Shown here piece by piece: positions 42,901 through 51,550 of a stretch of 64,000 nt of DNA. Numbering within the stretch: the stretch's first letter is position 1; each line of letters starts with the position of its first letter. The notes beneath the pieces are model-generated. The model was not told where the DNA came from, searched no databases, and saw only the letters and a list, made by a program, of their open reading frames with translations. The stretch is from NCBI GenBank assembly GCA_034423195.1, contig DAOUIZ010000031.1, forward strand, positions 1-64,000. Direction: 5' to 3'. The translations under genes and the position numbers were made by a program. Origin of the DNA: CATOSK01 sp034423195 (GTDB lineage Bacteria > Chloroflexota > Dehalococcoidia > Lucifugimonadales > UBA3495).

Positions 42901-43896
42901 CTAGCTCCAGGTGGCGAACCCCATCGCGCAGCCCGTCCCCGCCGGGGAGCGGTAGCAGGGCACATAGTCCACCACGTTCATTTCCAGGTGCTCAGTCGCT
43001 CCCGTGACGACCATCCAGTTGCGGATTTCCGAGCTGCCGGAGTTTATCTTCTCCCGGGGCAGGGCCATCAACTGGTCCACGCTCTTGGCCTTCATGGCCG
43101 CCAGCGCCTGCTGGTCAAGCTCCTCGTCCACTACGAAGTGGCTCAGTCCCCCGGACGCCAGGATTCCCACCCGGATATCCTGCGGCCAGGACTCGATCGC
43201 GGACCGCAGTGCCCGTCCCAGGTTGTAGCACCGCTTGGGAGTAGGTTGATTGGGAGGGTAGTAGGTGTTCAGCATCACCGGGACGGCGGTGATAACCCCC
43301 TCTGTCATCAGCCGGTTGTAGACATAAGTGAAGGCGTGGCCTATGCCGCCCTTGGTACGCCCGCCCTTGCTGGGGTCGAGGAAGCTGGAACGTCCCACGT
43401 CGAACTCCTCGTCCATCAGGGACTCGATGATATGCCTCCCCAGGGCCGCGTCCGTGGGCACATGCTGGTCTTCGGTGTTGTACCCTATCAGCAGCCGGTT
43501 TCCCGTCGAAGGGCCAGCTTCGTGGCCGGAAACCTTCACCTTGTCTCCCCAGTAAACGCAGAACGCCGGCATGTTGTCGTCCAGCAGGTACTCTTGCTGG
43601 TCGTCCCCCACCATCACCAGCACGTCCAGCCTGGCGTCGTACATCTTTTCGGACAGTTGGGCGATGGCTTTCTGGTTCTGCTGGTGCCGCTGCTCAAATT
43701 TCTCCGGGGTTATTTCTTTGGCGATGCGCCCTGTGTCCGCCCGGGACAGCAGGCCCTCATAGTTGGACGTAATGCCGTCCGTACCGATCAGTTCGGGGTT
43801 CCCCTTGTCCCTCTCGCCCCGTCCCGCCCAGCCGTCGGCCGGAGTGCTCAGTTGCGGGCTGTGGGATGAAGCCAGACCCAATACCAACTCTGCCAT
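42901..43896 (-). CDS. LigB-type class III extradiol dioxygenase
   Basis: The 331-residue protein has the fold of protocatechuate 4,5-dioxygenase beta subunits (LigB), which cleave catechols with non-haem Fe(II). LGLASSHSPQLSTP supplies the first His ligands. LDVLVMVGDDQQEYLLDDNMP, GIGHAFTYVYNRLM, VPVMLNTYYPPNQPTP and VGILASGGLSHFVVDEELD follow in family order. No LigA-type small subunit is seen nearby. AAGGAGGG precedes the ATG. It is convergent with the HpaB-like gene, so the two would be regulated separately even if they act in one pathway. Confidence 0.85.
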   Translation of the reverse strand: MAELVLGLASSHSPQLSTPADGWAGRGERDKGNPELIGTDGITSNYEGLLSRADTGRIAKEITPEKFEQRHQQNQKAIAQLSEKMYDARLDVLVMVGDDQQEYLLDDNMPAFCVYWGDKVKVSGHEAGPSTGNRLLIGYNTEDQHVPTDAALGRHIIESLMDEEFDVGRSSFLDPSKGGRTKGGIGHAFTYVYNRLMTEGVITAVPVMLNTYYPPNQPTPKRCYNLGRALRSAIESWPQDIRVGILASGGLSHFVVDEELDQQALAAMKAKSVDQLMALPREKINSGSSEIRNWMVVTGATEHLEMNVVDYVPCYRSPAGTGCAMGFATWS

Positions 43897-44250
43897 GAAG
43901 CCCTCCTTTTATCCTGTCCTGCAAGTGTCGAACGGGACTCCAGCATCCGGCCCACGTCCGGCCCGTGCCCGTCAATTTTGGATGGGATGTTAGCACTCTG
44001 CCGCTGACCGTACAACGCCGGACCCACGGCTCGATGAGCAAGGGGGACGGAGTGAGAGTTGGGTTGGCGCGCCCTCACCGCGCCGTTCCTCTACCGCAGC
44101 CGCTCCGGGACCGTCCGCCCGGGGCGGTTGTCTTTCCCCGGGATCAAGGCACCCCGGACCGTGTCGAAACAATGGGCGGGACACGTCGATCCAACCAAAA
44201 AGCCCAGCCGCACTGGGCTGGGCTCTCTCAACCTGCCAGTAAAGCGGACC
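43897..44250. other. Intergenic region between dioxygenase and PD-(D/E)XK-like gene
   Basis: No gene is supported. It holds the ribosome site of the dioxygenase gene at its left end and a strong terminator (44197-44224) at its right end. Confidence 0.55.
44197..44224 (-). terminator. Rho-independent terminator
   Basis: On the minus strand AGCCCAGCCCAGTGCGGCTGGGCT is followed by TTTTT. It ends the gene at 44251-44838. Confidence 0.8.
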
Positions 44251-44838
44251 TTAATCAGGCTGAAGTTCCTCGTCCGACATGCGGTAGAACAATACCTTAC
44301 CTGCATCGATTTCCGCTTGGGCATCTTCAAGTACGTGATATCCAACTACGGCAGGATACGTCTGAAGGCCGGTGTATTGTTTCAGGTATCCCGCGTTCCT
44401 GACTGCCCTTTGGACGTCTTTGGTGCTCACGGTGAACGAAGTCTCGATGGCAACATACGCCGGCTGCCCCTGATCGTCCTCCACTATTATAACCATGTCG
44501 GCTCTGCTAAAGCTCTCCGCAACATTTTTTGCCGCGCCATGGCCACTGGCAACGTTGGAGAGCGCCACGATAGCCGGTTGCGGCAACTCGGAGATGAACT
44601 TGAATTTGAACTGATTGGCTATGCGGGCAAGGTTTTGGGCCATGACGTTCCGGGCATGACCTCCCCTAACTAAGGCGAGGTCGGTCCTGATCCCGTCGAT
44701 CTTGGCCTCGAGCTCGGTCGTGCGGTCACGGTCCTCTCCCACAATGCGGACTAAATCGCCCAGCACCTTTAAAGTCTCACGTTGTATTCCCGTATTAGTC
44801 ATGAGTTCCGAGGGATCATTCGGTTCTGGTGTCGTCAT
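44251..44838 (-). CDS. Predicted PD-(D/E)XK-like nuclease-fold protein
   Basis: I recognise no named family with certainty. The 195 residues have a coiled N-terminus (residues about 15-60, RETLKVLGDLVRIVGEDRDR) and a C-terminal segment with the order expected of a PD-(D/E)XK core: SRADMVIIVEDD, then AYVAIETSFTVSTKDVQRA (Asp, then Glu-x-Ser/Thr) and TYPAVVGYHVL. Similar proteins with a coiled-coil and this core occur widely in cyanobacteria and Chloroflexota. The usual Lys of the motif is not evident, so activity is doubtful. A TATAAT directly before the ATG suggests a leaderless transcript. Confidence 0.5.
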   Translation of the reverse strand: MTTPEPNDPSELMTNTGIQRETLKVLGDLVRIVGEDRDRTTELEAKIDGIRTDLALVRGGHARNVMAQNLARIANQFKFKFISELPQPAIVALSNVASGHGAAKNVAESFSRADMVIIVEDDQGQPAYVAIETSFTVSTKDVQRAVRNAGYLKQYTGLQTYPAVVGYHVLEDAQAEIDAGKVLFYRMSDEELQPD

Positions 44839-44845
44839 GGGAAGA

Positions 44846-44851
44846 ATTATA
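44846..44851 (-). promoter_or_regulatory. -10 element implying a leaderless transcript
   Basis: TATAAT on the minus strand lies seven bases before the ATG at 44838, so transcription would begin at or next to the A of the start codon. No ribosome site is present. Confidence 0.45.
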
Positions 44852-45005
44852 AACCATTCCGGTATAGCAATCAGCCCCGGTGGGGCGGGGGGAGATCGGC
44901 CTCGAAGTGTGGTAAAAGCCTTGCTTCTGCCTTTGGGAAGAAGTGATTACCAGAAGTGATTACCAAAGGAGAAATCAGGTCTTGTGAGAGTGGAAAAGGG
45001 ATTAT

Positions 45006-45081
45006 TGGCGCGCCCGGCAGGATTCGAACCCGCAACCCCTGGGTCCGAAGCCCAGTGCTCTATCCGTTGAGCTACAGGCGC
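45006..45081 (-). tRNA. tRNA-Arg (anticodon TCG)
   Basis: Acceptor GCGCCTG pairs with CGGGCGC (one G-T pair). Discriminator G and encoded CCA follow. The anticodon stem CTGGG/CCCAG encloses CTTCGGA with anticodon TCG. The T loop has TTCGAAT. It lies 22 bases downstream of tRNA-His on the same strand. Confidence 0.95.
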
Positions 45082-45103
45082 AGCGAGGAGCGAAGAGGAG
45101 AGT

Positions 45104-45181
45104 TGGGGCGAGCGACGGGATTCGAACCCGTGATCTCCTGTGCCACAGACAGGCGCCTTAGGCCTCTTGGCTACGCTCGCC
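45104..45181 (-). tRNA. tRNA-His (anticodon GTG)
   Basis: Acceptor GCGAGCG pairs with CGCTCGC, with the extra G-1 facing discriminator C typical of tRNA-His, then CCA. Anticodon stem CCTGT/ACAGG encloses CTGTGGC with anticodon GTG. Probably cotranscribed with tRNA-Arg. Confidence 0.95.
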
Positions 45182-45286
45182 GTGCTGAATGAAGCAGGAC
45201 TCCTCGGAATCCGTAACAGCTTCAACATCGTAACAAAAACAACCAACAGTGACAACAAGAGTTTAAAGACTCCGCTCATTGGGAAG

Positions 45287-45316
45287 TTGAAATGCTGTAT
45301 CGGTAGTCACTACAAT
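45287..45316 (+). promoter_or_regulatory. Sigma-70 promoter of the peptide ABC transporter
   Basis: TTGAAA (45287-45292), an 18-base spacer and TACAAT (45311-45316). It overlaps the earliest in-frame ATG (45315), supporting translation from ATG 45399. Confidence 0.6.
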
Positions 45317-45398
45317 GAAGCGGCCGGGTTTTATGTTCACTGTTCGTTCACGTCGCTTGTTTTCCGGCGCCCGATATTTACCGGCAAGGTGGGAACTG

Positions 45399-47057
45399 AT
45401 GGGTTGGAAATTTCTGCCAGCAATCGCTGTCCTTTTCGCGTTTCTCTTCATCCTGGGTTGTGGCACCCCCACCTCCACCGACGAGGGGGAGAGCGCATCG
45501 GAACCCGCTGCCGAACCCCAGACCGAGGCCGCGGCGGAAAACGACACCAGCGGGGGCAGGCTGGTCCGTCTCTGGGCCGACCCGCCCACCCTTGATCCCC
45601 ACCTGGCCACCGACAACATCTCCGGCGGCCTCGTCAACGAAATCTTCGGCGGCCTCGTCACCCTGAACCTGGACCTCAACGTCGTCCCCGACCTGGCGGA
45701 GTCCATCCAGACCAGCGACGATGGCCTGGTCTACACCTTCAACCTTCGCGACAACGCCGTTTTCCACAACGGCAAGAAGGTTACCGCCCAGGACGTGAAG
45801 TGGTCTCTGGAACGGGCCACCGACCCTCTCACCGAGTCCCCCGTCGCTGACACCTACCTCTCCGACATCGTCGGTGTGCCCGAGAAGCTGTCTGGGGACG
45901 CCGCTGAAATCTCCGGAGTTCGGGTCATTGACGACCGGACCGTGGAAATCACCATCGACGCCCCCAAGTCCTATTTCCTCGCCAAGATGACCTACCCCAC
46001 CGGCTTCGTGCTGGACCGGGAAAATGTTGAAGGCTCGGAAGACTGGCTGCGGGAACCGAATGGCACCGGCCCCTTCAGGCTGGCCCAATACGAGATCGGC
46101 GAGGTCATCATCTTCCAACGTCACAACGCCTATCACCTCGGGCCCGCCCGTGTCCACGAAGTGGAGTTCATCCTCAGCGGCGGCACCGCCATGCTCATGT
46201 ACGAGAACGACGAGATTCACCTCACCGGGGTCGGCCTGGCCGACCTCGACCGGCTCCTTGACCCCGCGGAACCGCTGAACGCCGAACTCCACCGGCTTCC
46301 CGCCAGCTTCAGCGTGGGCTACATCGGAATGAACGTCAACGAACCTCCCTTTGATGACCCCAAGTTCCGCCAGGCGTTGAACTATGCCATCGACAAACCC
46401 TTGATCGCGGAAAAGGCCCTTTCCAATGCGGTGGCCCCCTCCAACGGAGTGATCCCGCCCGGTTTCCCGTCCTACAACCCCGACCTCCGGGGTTACAGCT
46501 ACAACCCGGAAAAAGCCAGGCAGTTGCTGGCCGAGTCCAAATACGGCGACAGCATAGAAGACCTCCCCCGCATAACCCTGAGCATTTCCGGCAGCCTGGG
46601 TGCGGACGTCCCCCTGGACCTGGAAGCCATTCTCAAGTCCTGGGAGGAAATCCTGGGCGTCACGGTGGAAATCCAGCAGACCGAGTGGGCCACCTACCTG
46701 CAGGACCTGCATGACAAGCGGTTCCAGATGTACAGCCTGGGCTGGGCCGCCGACTATCCCGACCCGGAAAACTTCCTGGACATCCTCTTCCACTCGGAAA
46801 GCGACAACAACCACGGCAGCTACTCCAACCCGGAGGTGGACCGGCTGCTGGAAGAGGCCCGGTCGACTCGCGACCAGGAAACCCGCTTCCGGCAGTACAA
46901 CCAGATCGAGCAGATGATCCTCGACGACGCTCCCTGGATACCCCTCTGGACACGGGGAGCCGAGCGTTATGCGCTCATCAAGCCCCAAGTCAAGGACTAC
47001 CACCTGACCCAGATGACCATTCCCAAGTACCGCCACGTCTACCTGGAGGGACAGTAG
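45399..47057 (+). CDS. ABC transporter substrate-binding lipoprotein, peptide/nickel family (SBP_bac_5)
   Basis: The 552-residue product is an extracytoplasmic binding protein for peptides or related compounds. From ATG 45399 it begins with a compact lipoprotein signal ending at Cys21 (LFILGC). The SBP_bac_5 fold is marked by LWADPPTLDPHLATDNISGG, YTFNLRDNAVFHNGKKVTAQDVKWSL, EPPFDDPKFRQALNYAIDKP, and YSLGWAADYPDPENFLDILF. AAGGTGG lies upstream of the start. The two permease genes follow within 21 bases; no ATPase subunits are encoded in the window, so they must be supplied from elsewhere. Confidence 0.93.
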   Translation: MGWKFLPAIAVLFAFLFILGCGTPTSTDEGESASEPAAEPQTEAAAENDTSGGRLVRLWADPPTLDPHLATDNISGGLVNEIFGGLVTLNLDLNVVPDLAESIQTSDDGLVYTFNLRDNAVFHNGKKVTAQDVKWSLERATDPLTESPVADTYLSDIVGVPEKLSGDAAEISGVRVIDDRTVEITIDAPKSYFLAKMTYPTGFVLDRENVEGSEDWLREPNGTGPFRLAQYEIGEVIIFQRHNAYHLGPARVHEVEFILSGGTAMLMYENDEIHLTGVGLADLDRLLDPAEPLNAELHRLPASFSVGYIGMNVNEPPFDDPKFRQALNYAIDKPLIAEKALSNAVAPSNGVIPPGFPSYNPDLRGYSYNPEKARQLLAESKYGDSIEDLPRITLSISGSLGADVPLDLEAILKSWEEILGVTVEIQQTEWATYLQDLHDKRFQMYSLGWAADYPDPENFLDILFHSESDNNHGSYSNPEVDRLLEEARSTRDQETRFRQYNQIEQMILDDAPWIPLWTRGAERYALIKPQVKDYHLTQMTIPKYRHVYLEGQ

Positions 47058-47078
47058 CGGCGCCGGGGTTGACCAAGG

Positions 47079-48026
47079 ATGTGGGTTTACATAGTCCGTC
47101 GGCTGCTTTGGACGCCCTTCCTGCTCTTGATGGTGTCCTTCATCACCTTCGCCCTGGGGCAATTCGGCCCGGGCGATCCGATACAGATCCTGCAGGGGCA
47201 ATACTCTGACCCGGAGACCGTGGAGCGGATTCGGAAGCAGCGCGGCCTGGATGACCCCATCTTCATCCAGTACGCCCGCTACATGGGCAACGCCTTGCGG
47301 GGAGACTTCGGCGAGAGCTTCCAGTTCCGCGGCCGCAGCGTTACCGAACTGCTGATCAAGCGCATCCCCGTCTCGGCCCAGTTGAACCTGGCCGCCCTGA
47401 TTATCTCCCTTGGATTGGGGATACCCATCGGGCTGTTCTCCGCTCTCCGGCAGGGCACCCCTTGGGATACCGGAGCGGTGGCCATGACCCTGTTCTTCCA
47501 GTCCATGCCCGTGTTCCTCACCGCCCCGGTGATGCTCATTGTGTTCGCGCTGTGGCTGGACATCCTGCCGTCCCGCGGCTGGGGCGGGTTCTTCGATACC
47601 CGCATAATCATGCCTGCGATGGTGCTGGGCATCCCCGGGGTGGCCATCATCACCCGCCTGACCCGCGCCAGCACCCTGGACGTGGTCCACCAGGACTACG
47701 TTCGCACCGCCCGGGCCAAGGGACTGCCGGAGATGGCTGTGAAGACCCGCCACATCCTCCGCAACGCGCTGATTCCCGTGGTGACAACCCTGGGGTTTGC
47801 CCTGGCGGGCCTCGCTGGGGGGTCGTTCATCGTGGAGATTTTCTTCGGCATCCCCGGCGTGGGGCTTTTCACCATCAATGCCCTGTTCGCCCGGGACTAT
47901 CCGGTGATCATGGCCGTCGTTCTCATTGGCACCACGCTGTTCGTGCTGGCCAACCTGATCGTCGATCTCCTGTACCCGGTCATGGACCCGAGGATTCGGT
48001 TGGGAGGTGGCTACGTTGCAGGCTGA
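47079..48026 (+). CDS. ABC transporter permease, DppB type
   Basis: A 315-residue inner-membrane permease with about six hydrophobic segments. It begins MWVYIVRRLLWTPFLLLMVS, and the GPGDPIQILQG and LGLDDPIF-like (RGLDDPIFIQYARYMGNAL) regions are typical of DppB/OppB. The EAA loop that contacts the ATPase is RHILRNALIPVVTTLGFALA near residue 225. It starts 21 bases after the binding protein and overlaps the next permease gene, so they are translated together. Confidence 0.93.
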   Translation: MWVYIVRRLLWTPFLLLMVSFITFALGQFGPGDPIQILQGQYSDPETVERIRKQRGLDDPIFIQYARYMGNALRGDFGESFQFRGRSVTELLIKRIPVSAQLNLAALIISLGLGIPIGLFSALRQGTPWDTGAVAMTLFFQSMPVFLTAPVMLIVFALWLDILPSRGWGGFFDTRIIMPAMVLGIPGVAIITRLTRASTLDVVHQDYVRTARAKGLPEMAVKTRHILRNALIPVVTTLGFALAGLAGGSFIVEIFFGIPGVGLFTINALFARDYPVIMAVVLIGTTLFVLANLIVDLLYPVMDPRIRLGGGYVAG

Positions 48027-48984
48027 ACCCGCCGCCGCCGGCCTTCGCCCTCCCCGCACCGAAGGACGCAGCTTCATCGCCCTGTCCCTGCGCCGCCTGG
48101 TGCGAAAGAAGCTGGCGATGGTGTTCTTCGGGATCATCGTGGTGATGTACGGCTCGGGAATTCTCGCTCCCCTGGTAACTCCTTACGGCTACAACGACCA
48201 GAACCTGGAGATAGCCAAGGAACCACCCTCCCTCAAGCACCCCTTCGGCACCGACCGCCTTGGCCGCGACCAGTTGACCCGGGTCATCTACGGCCTCCGC
48301 ACCACCGTAATCATCACCATCACCGCCCTCATCGGAGGCAGCCTCGTGCTTGGGATTGTCCTGGGTCTGTTGAGCGGTTACATCGGCCGGTGGGTGGACG
48401 GCCTGATCATGCGGATTGGAGAGGTCACGTCGGCCTTCCCCGAGATCCTGCTGCTGCTCATCATTGTGGCGACCATCCGGCCCCGCATCATCTCATGGGT
48501 CCATGCCTTCGAGGACAACACCGGCATAGACTGGATCGCCCGGCTGGGCATCGTAGACTTCGCCATAGTGTCCTTCGCCCTGGCGGTGTTCTCCTGGTTC
48601 GGGATGGCCCGCCTGGTACGGGGACAGGTGCTTCAGGTGCGCGAGAACCAGTACGCCGAGGCCGCCCGGGCCACCGGGGCCACTACCGCCCGCATCCTGC
48701 GGGTGCACGTCTTCCCCAACGTGGTTAGCCCCGTGATAGTTTCAATTTCCGCCGGGCTGGCTGCCTTTGCCGGTGCCGAGTTGTTTCTGAGCTTCATCGG
48801 GATCGGTGTTCAACCCCCGACGCCGAGCCTGGGCCGGATGATCTTCGAGAACAGCAACATTTCCGTGCTCCGCAGCGACCCCCACCTGCTCCTGTGCCCG
48901 GTCATCACCATCTCCGTGCTGCTCTTTTCCTTCAACCTGCTGGGAGACGCCGTCAACGATGCCTTCAACCCCCGCACCCGTTGA
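48016..48984 (+). CDS. ABC transporter permease, DppC type
   Basis: A 322-residue permease forming the channel with the DppB-type subunit. The N-terminal OppC-like segment is followed by HPFGTDRLGRDQLTRVIYG, the DppC signature. The EAA loop is in TTARILRVHVFPNVVSPVIV. The start is probably TTG 48016, eight bases after GGGAGG (48002-48007) and 11 bases before the dppB-type stop is complete; GTG 48007 lies within the ribosome site. It is the last gene of the operon and converges on the secreted peptidase gene. Confidence 0.92.
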   Translation: MQAEPAAAGLRPPRTEGRSFIALSLRRLVRKKLAMVFFGIIVVMYGSGILAPLVTPYGYNDQNLEIAKEPPSLKHPFGTDRLGRDQLTRVIYGLRTTVIITITALIGGSLVLGIVLGLLSGYIGRWVDGLIMRIGEVTSAFPEILLLLIIVATIRPRIISWVHAFEDNTGIDWIARLGIVDFAIVSFALAVFSWFGMARLVRGQVLQVRENQYAEAARATGATTARILRVHVFPNVVSPVIVSISAGLAAFAGAELFLSFIGIGVQPPTPSLGRMIFENSNISVLRSDPHLLLCPVITISVLLFSFNLLGDAVNDAFNPRTR

Positions 48985-49041
48985 CGCCGTTTCCCCGTTG
49001 ACGCCGTTGAAACGATAGGCGGGCGCTTCCTGTGGCGCGGA

Positions 49042-50409
49042 TTACTCCCCGCCTTTCCTCCGGTTCACCCAGACCAGCCCCAACCCTCCCACAAGCAATA
49101 GCGGCAGCGCCGGGTCCGCCATCCCCGGACGGCTGGAGGCGCCGCAGCCGGGCGTTGACTGCTCCTGTTCGCCTGCTGTCCGCGCCTCTGTTGGCGTCGG
49201 TGTAGCCTGCTGGACCACACCGCTGGGGGCCTGTACCGGCTTGATCGGACGGGCCGTCGGGGGCGCCACCCGCTGCCGGGTTTCCCGCGTCGGGGGCGGC
49301 GGCGATGCCTCCAGCCCCACCGATTCGCGCCATTCCGTGTCCAGGTCGTAGAAGGTGAACCCGTAGGTCTGCTGGAGCGCCTCGTCAATGTCCAGGGTGT
49401 CGGCGAAAATAGCCATCAGCACGGCCATCTTGTCCTCGCCGTAGTTGTCCAGGAGATACTCTACCACCGACTTACCCTGCCCGTAGGCCACGATTACCTC
49501 GCGTGGGGTGCCGCTGAAGGTGTTCTGGAACCAGAGGGGCCTCACCTCGTCGTCCCGGATTGCCCGCGCCAGGGCGGAATCGTAGTCCGGAGAAGGGTGC
49601 AGGTTCCCGTATTCCGCCAGTCCTTCGTTCAGCCACCGGGGGACCCTGCTCGAACTTGCTCCGGTGGCATCGGCCACCAGCAGGTGGGTGAACTCGTGGG
49701 ACGTCGTGCCCAGGTAGTCCGTCCCGCTGGCCAGGACCAGCAGGGAACGGACTTGCGAAAATGCCGTCCCTTGCGTAATCAACCCCGCCCTGGTCGCCTG
49801 CGACGTAAACGGCAGCGAGTGCACCATGTCCCGGTAGTCCGAATAGGCGACAATGTGGAGGGGATGTTCCGGTTCGACCCCCAGAATGGGGCCCATGTGT
49901 TCCAGCGTTTCCGTCGCGGTCTCCAGGATGCGCTCCGCGCGGTCCTCGATGATCTCTTCGTTGTAGTAGACCGTGATGAACCCGTCCGACCTGGTCTTCC
50001 AGTCGAAATTGTGGTCCAGGTAGACGTAGACCTCGTCGTCAGTGCGAAGGGAGCGCCCGGCCGTGTCCCGTATCTCGAAGGAATACTCCACCCGGGTGCC
50101 GGGCGGAATGTGCTCCCCCCGGCTCCCGCTGTGCAGGATCGCCTCCCCGCGAATGGACGTTCCCGGTTCGAACTCCATGGCCCGGTAGGCGCTTTGATTC
50201 GTCTGCCCCAGCAGCTTGAAGTGTACCCGGATGTCGTCGATCTCACCCGGCCCCGCTGCCGCGAGGTGGAACTTCACTCCATCGGGGAATATGCTCTCCA
50301 CCCTTTCCTCCGTCACCGTGATTTCCGGCGGGCTTTGCTGGTTGGGAGCGGCGGCCAGGGAAGCGGCCGAGACCACAATGAGCAGGACGAACAGCAGCAG
50401 CAGTTTCAC
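49042..50409 (-). CDS. Secreted gluzincin-type peptidase with C-terminal membrane anchor
   Basis: The product of 455 residues from GTG 50409 begins with a Sec signal (KLLLLFVLLIVVSAASLAAA). The N-terminal 130 residues look beta-rich. The catalytic part is of the peptidase MA type, with zinc ligands His238 and His242 in HEFTHLL and the downstream WLNEGLAEYGNL supplying the third ligand. A Pro/Thr-rich stalk follows, then a tail with Cys in PGCGASSRPG, a hydrophobic stretch (ALPLLLVGGLGLVWV) and a basic end (NRRKGG). The tail resembles C-terminal sorting signals of the MYXO-CTERM style. GAGG lies four bases before the start. Confidence 0.8.
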   Translation of the reverse strand: MKLLLLFVLLIVVSAASLAAAPNQQSPPEITVTEERVESIFPDGVKFHLAAAGPGEIDDIRVHFKLLGQTNQSAYRAMEFEPGTSIRGEAILHSGSRGEHIPPGTRVEYSFEIRDTAGRSLRTDDEVYVYLDHNFDWKTRSDGFITVYYNEEIIEDRAERILETATETLEHMGPILGVEPEHPLHIVAYSDYRDMVHSLPFTSQATRAGLITQGTAFSQVRSLLVLASGTDYLGTTSHEFTHLLVADATGASSSRVPRWLNEGLAEYGNLHPSPDYDSALARAIRDDEVRPLWFQNTFSGTPREVIVAYGQGKSVVEYLLDNYGEDKMAVLMAIFADTLDIDEALQQTYGFTFYDLDTEWRESVGLEASPPPPTRETRQRVAPPTARPIKPVQAPSGVVQQATPTPTEARTAGEQEQSTPGCGASSRPGMADPALPLLLVGGLGLVWVNRRKGGE

Positions 50410-50729
50410 TTGACCTCGATTCCGTGCTATGAGGCAGGGCGGGGGATTCAGCCGGCAGCCACAGCCCTGCCGGACATTTCGCAGAATGAACTCCGGCTGG
50501 ACGGGTCCCCGGGACTGTCCGGCCCGGCCCAACCATGATACATGGCGCCGCTGGCAGCCAACAATCCGCCGCCGGGCCGTTGTTAGCTCGTTCCCCGTCT
50601 CTGCCGCCGGGGCACGGTTTGCCTTGACGCCACTCCGGGCAAAACCTACAATTTCCCAGCCGGGATACCCCTCTTCCTGCGGAAAGCAGACCCCGTGAAA
50701 AACCAGCGAAATGGCGGCAGTTGAAGCGT
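50410..50729. other. Divergent intergenic region upstream of mqnA
   Basis: No gene is supported over these 320 bases. A clear promoter for mqnA lies at 50624-50652. Nothing convincing was seen for the peptidase gene. Confidence 0.55.
50624..50652 (+). promoter_or_regulatory. Sigma-70 promoter of mqnA
   Basis: TTGACG (50624-50629), a 17-base spacer and TACAAT (50647-50652), about 78 bases before the ATG. It is one of the best promoters in the window. Confidence 0.7.
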
Positions 50730-51482
50730 ATGGCGATAAAAGTAGCCAAGATACCCTACATTCACGACGAACCCTTCTACTTCGATATGCCCCGGCGCGG
50801 GGTCGAACTGCATGAAATGCTCCCCAGCGCCGTCGCGCCCGCTGCCGAGGAAGGGACAATCGACGCGGGCCCCGTTCCCATCGTTGATGCCTTCCGGCTT
50901 GAGGACAGGTTCCAGCCCATCGCCGGATTCTGCACTGCCACCAACGACGCCTCCGGCAGCGTTTTCCTTTATTCCACCAAGCCAATTGAAGAGTTGGACG
51001 GAGCGCGCATCGGCATCATCGACGACGCCAGCACCTCCCCCAGGCTGCTGGAAGTCCTGCTGAAGCTCAAATACGGGATAGCACCGGGAGAATTCGTGGG
51101 ACTGCAGCCCCAGGAGTACGACGCTTTTCTCCTCATCGGCAACCGCGCTCTCCGCCAGCGCCGCGGCGCCCGGGGATTCCCCCACCGCTACGACTTGGGC
51201 CGGGAATGGAACGAGTGGACCGGGCTTCCCTTCGTGTTTTCCCGCTGGATCGCCCGCAACGACATGGACATCAAGGAATTGGCCCTTCTGGAAGACACCC
51301 TCTACGTCGGGCTTGAGGACGGTGTGGACACCCTGTACCACCTCAACGAGCCCCGCGACGACCTTCTCATGCTGCCCCGGGATGTCGTCATCCACCTCCA
51401 GGGTATACGCTACTTCATCGGCCTGTCCGAGCAGAAGGGGATCGCCCGCTTCCGCGAGTGCCTGGCGCAAATCGGCGGATAG
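50730..51482 (+). CDS. mqnA: MqnA/MqnD family protein, probable chorismate dehydratase of the futalosine pathway
   Basis: MqnA removes water from chorismate to give 3-enolpyruvylbenzoate, the first step of the futalosine route to menaquinone. The 250-residue protein has the periplasmic-binding-like fold of the family: AKIPYIHDEPFY at the start, GTIDAGPVPIVDAF, RIGIIDDASTSPRLLEVLL and YDAFLLIGNRAL. ATG 50730 is preferred over TTG 50721. No other mqn gene is in the window. MqnD has a similar fold, so the assignment as MqnA is likely but not certain. Confidence 0.78.
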   Translation: MAIKVAKIPYIHDEPFYFDMPRRGVELHEMLPSAVAPAAEEGTIDAGPVPIVDAFRLEDRFQPIAGFCTATNDASGSVFLYSTKPIEELDGARIGIIDDASTSPRLLEVLLKLKYGIAPGEFVGLQPQEYDAFLLIGNRALRQRRGARGFPHRYDLGREWNEWTGLPFVFSRWIARNDMDIKELALLEDTLYVGLEDGVDTLYHLNEPRDDLLMLPRDVVIHLQGIRYFIGLSEQKGIARFRECLAQIGG

Positions 51483-51550
51483 CTCAACGGCCGCCGTGTC
51501 CTGGAGCATCCCTGGCCGGGCATAAACCGTACATCCCGGCGGTTTGACCG

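Noticed and set aside
44938..44965. Two copies of GAAGTGATTACCA in tandem
   Set aside because: Only two short copies beside the tRNA-Arg 3' side, with no flanking structure; too little to claim an attachment site or mobile element.
45378..48137. 919-codon open frame on the minus strand across the ABC transporter genes
   Set aside because: It is the antisense of three clear genes with GC-biased third positions; its product is low-complexity and matches no family. The same applies to the long antisense frames at 1517-2959, 17458-18999 and 52488-54419.
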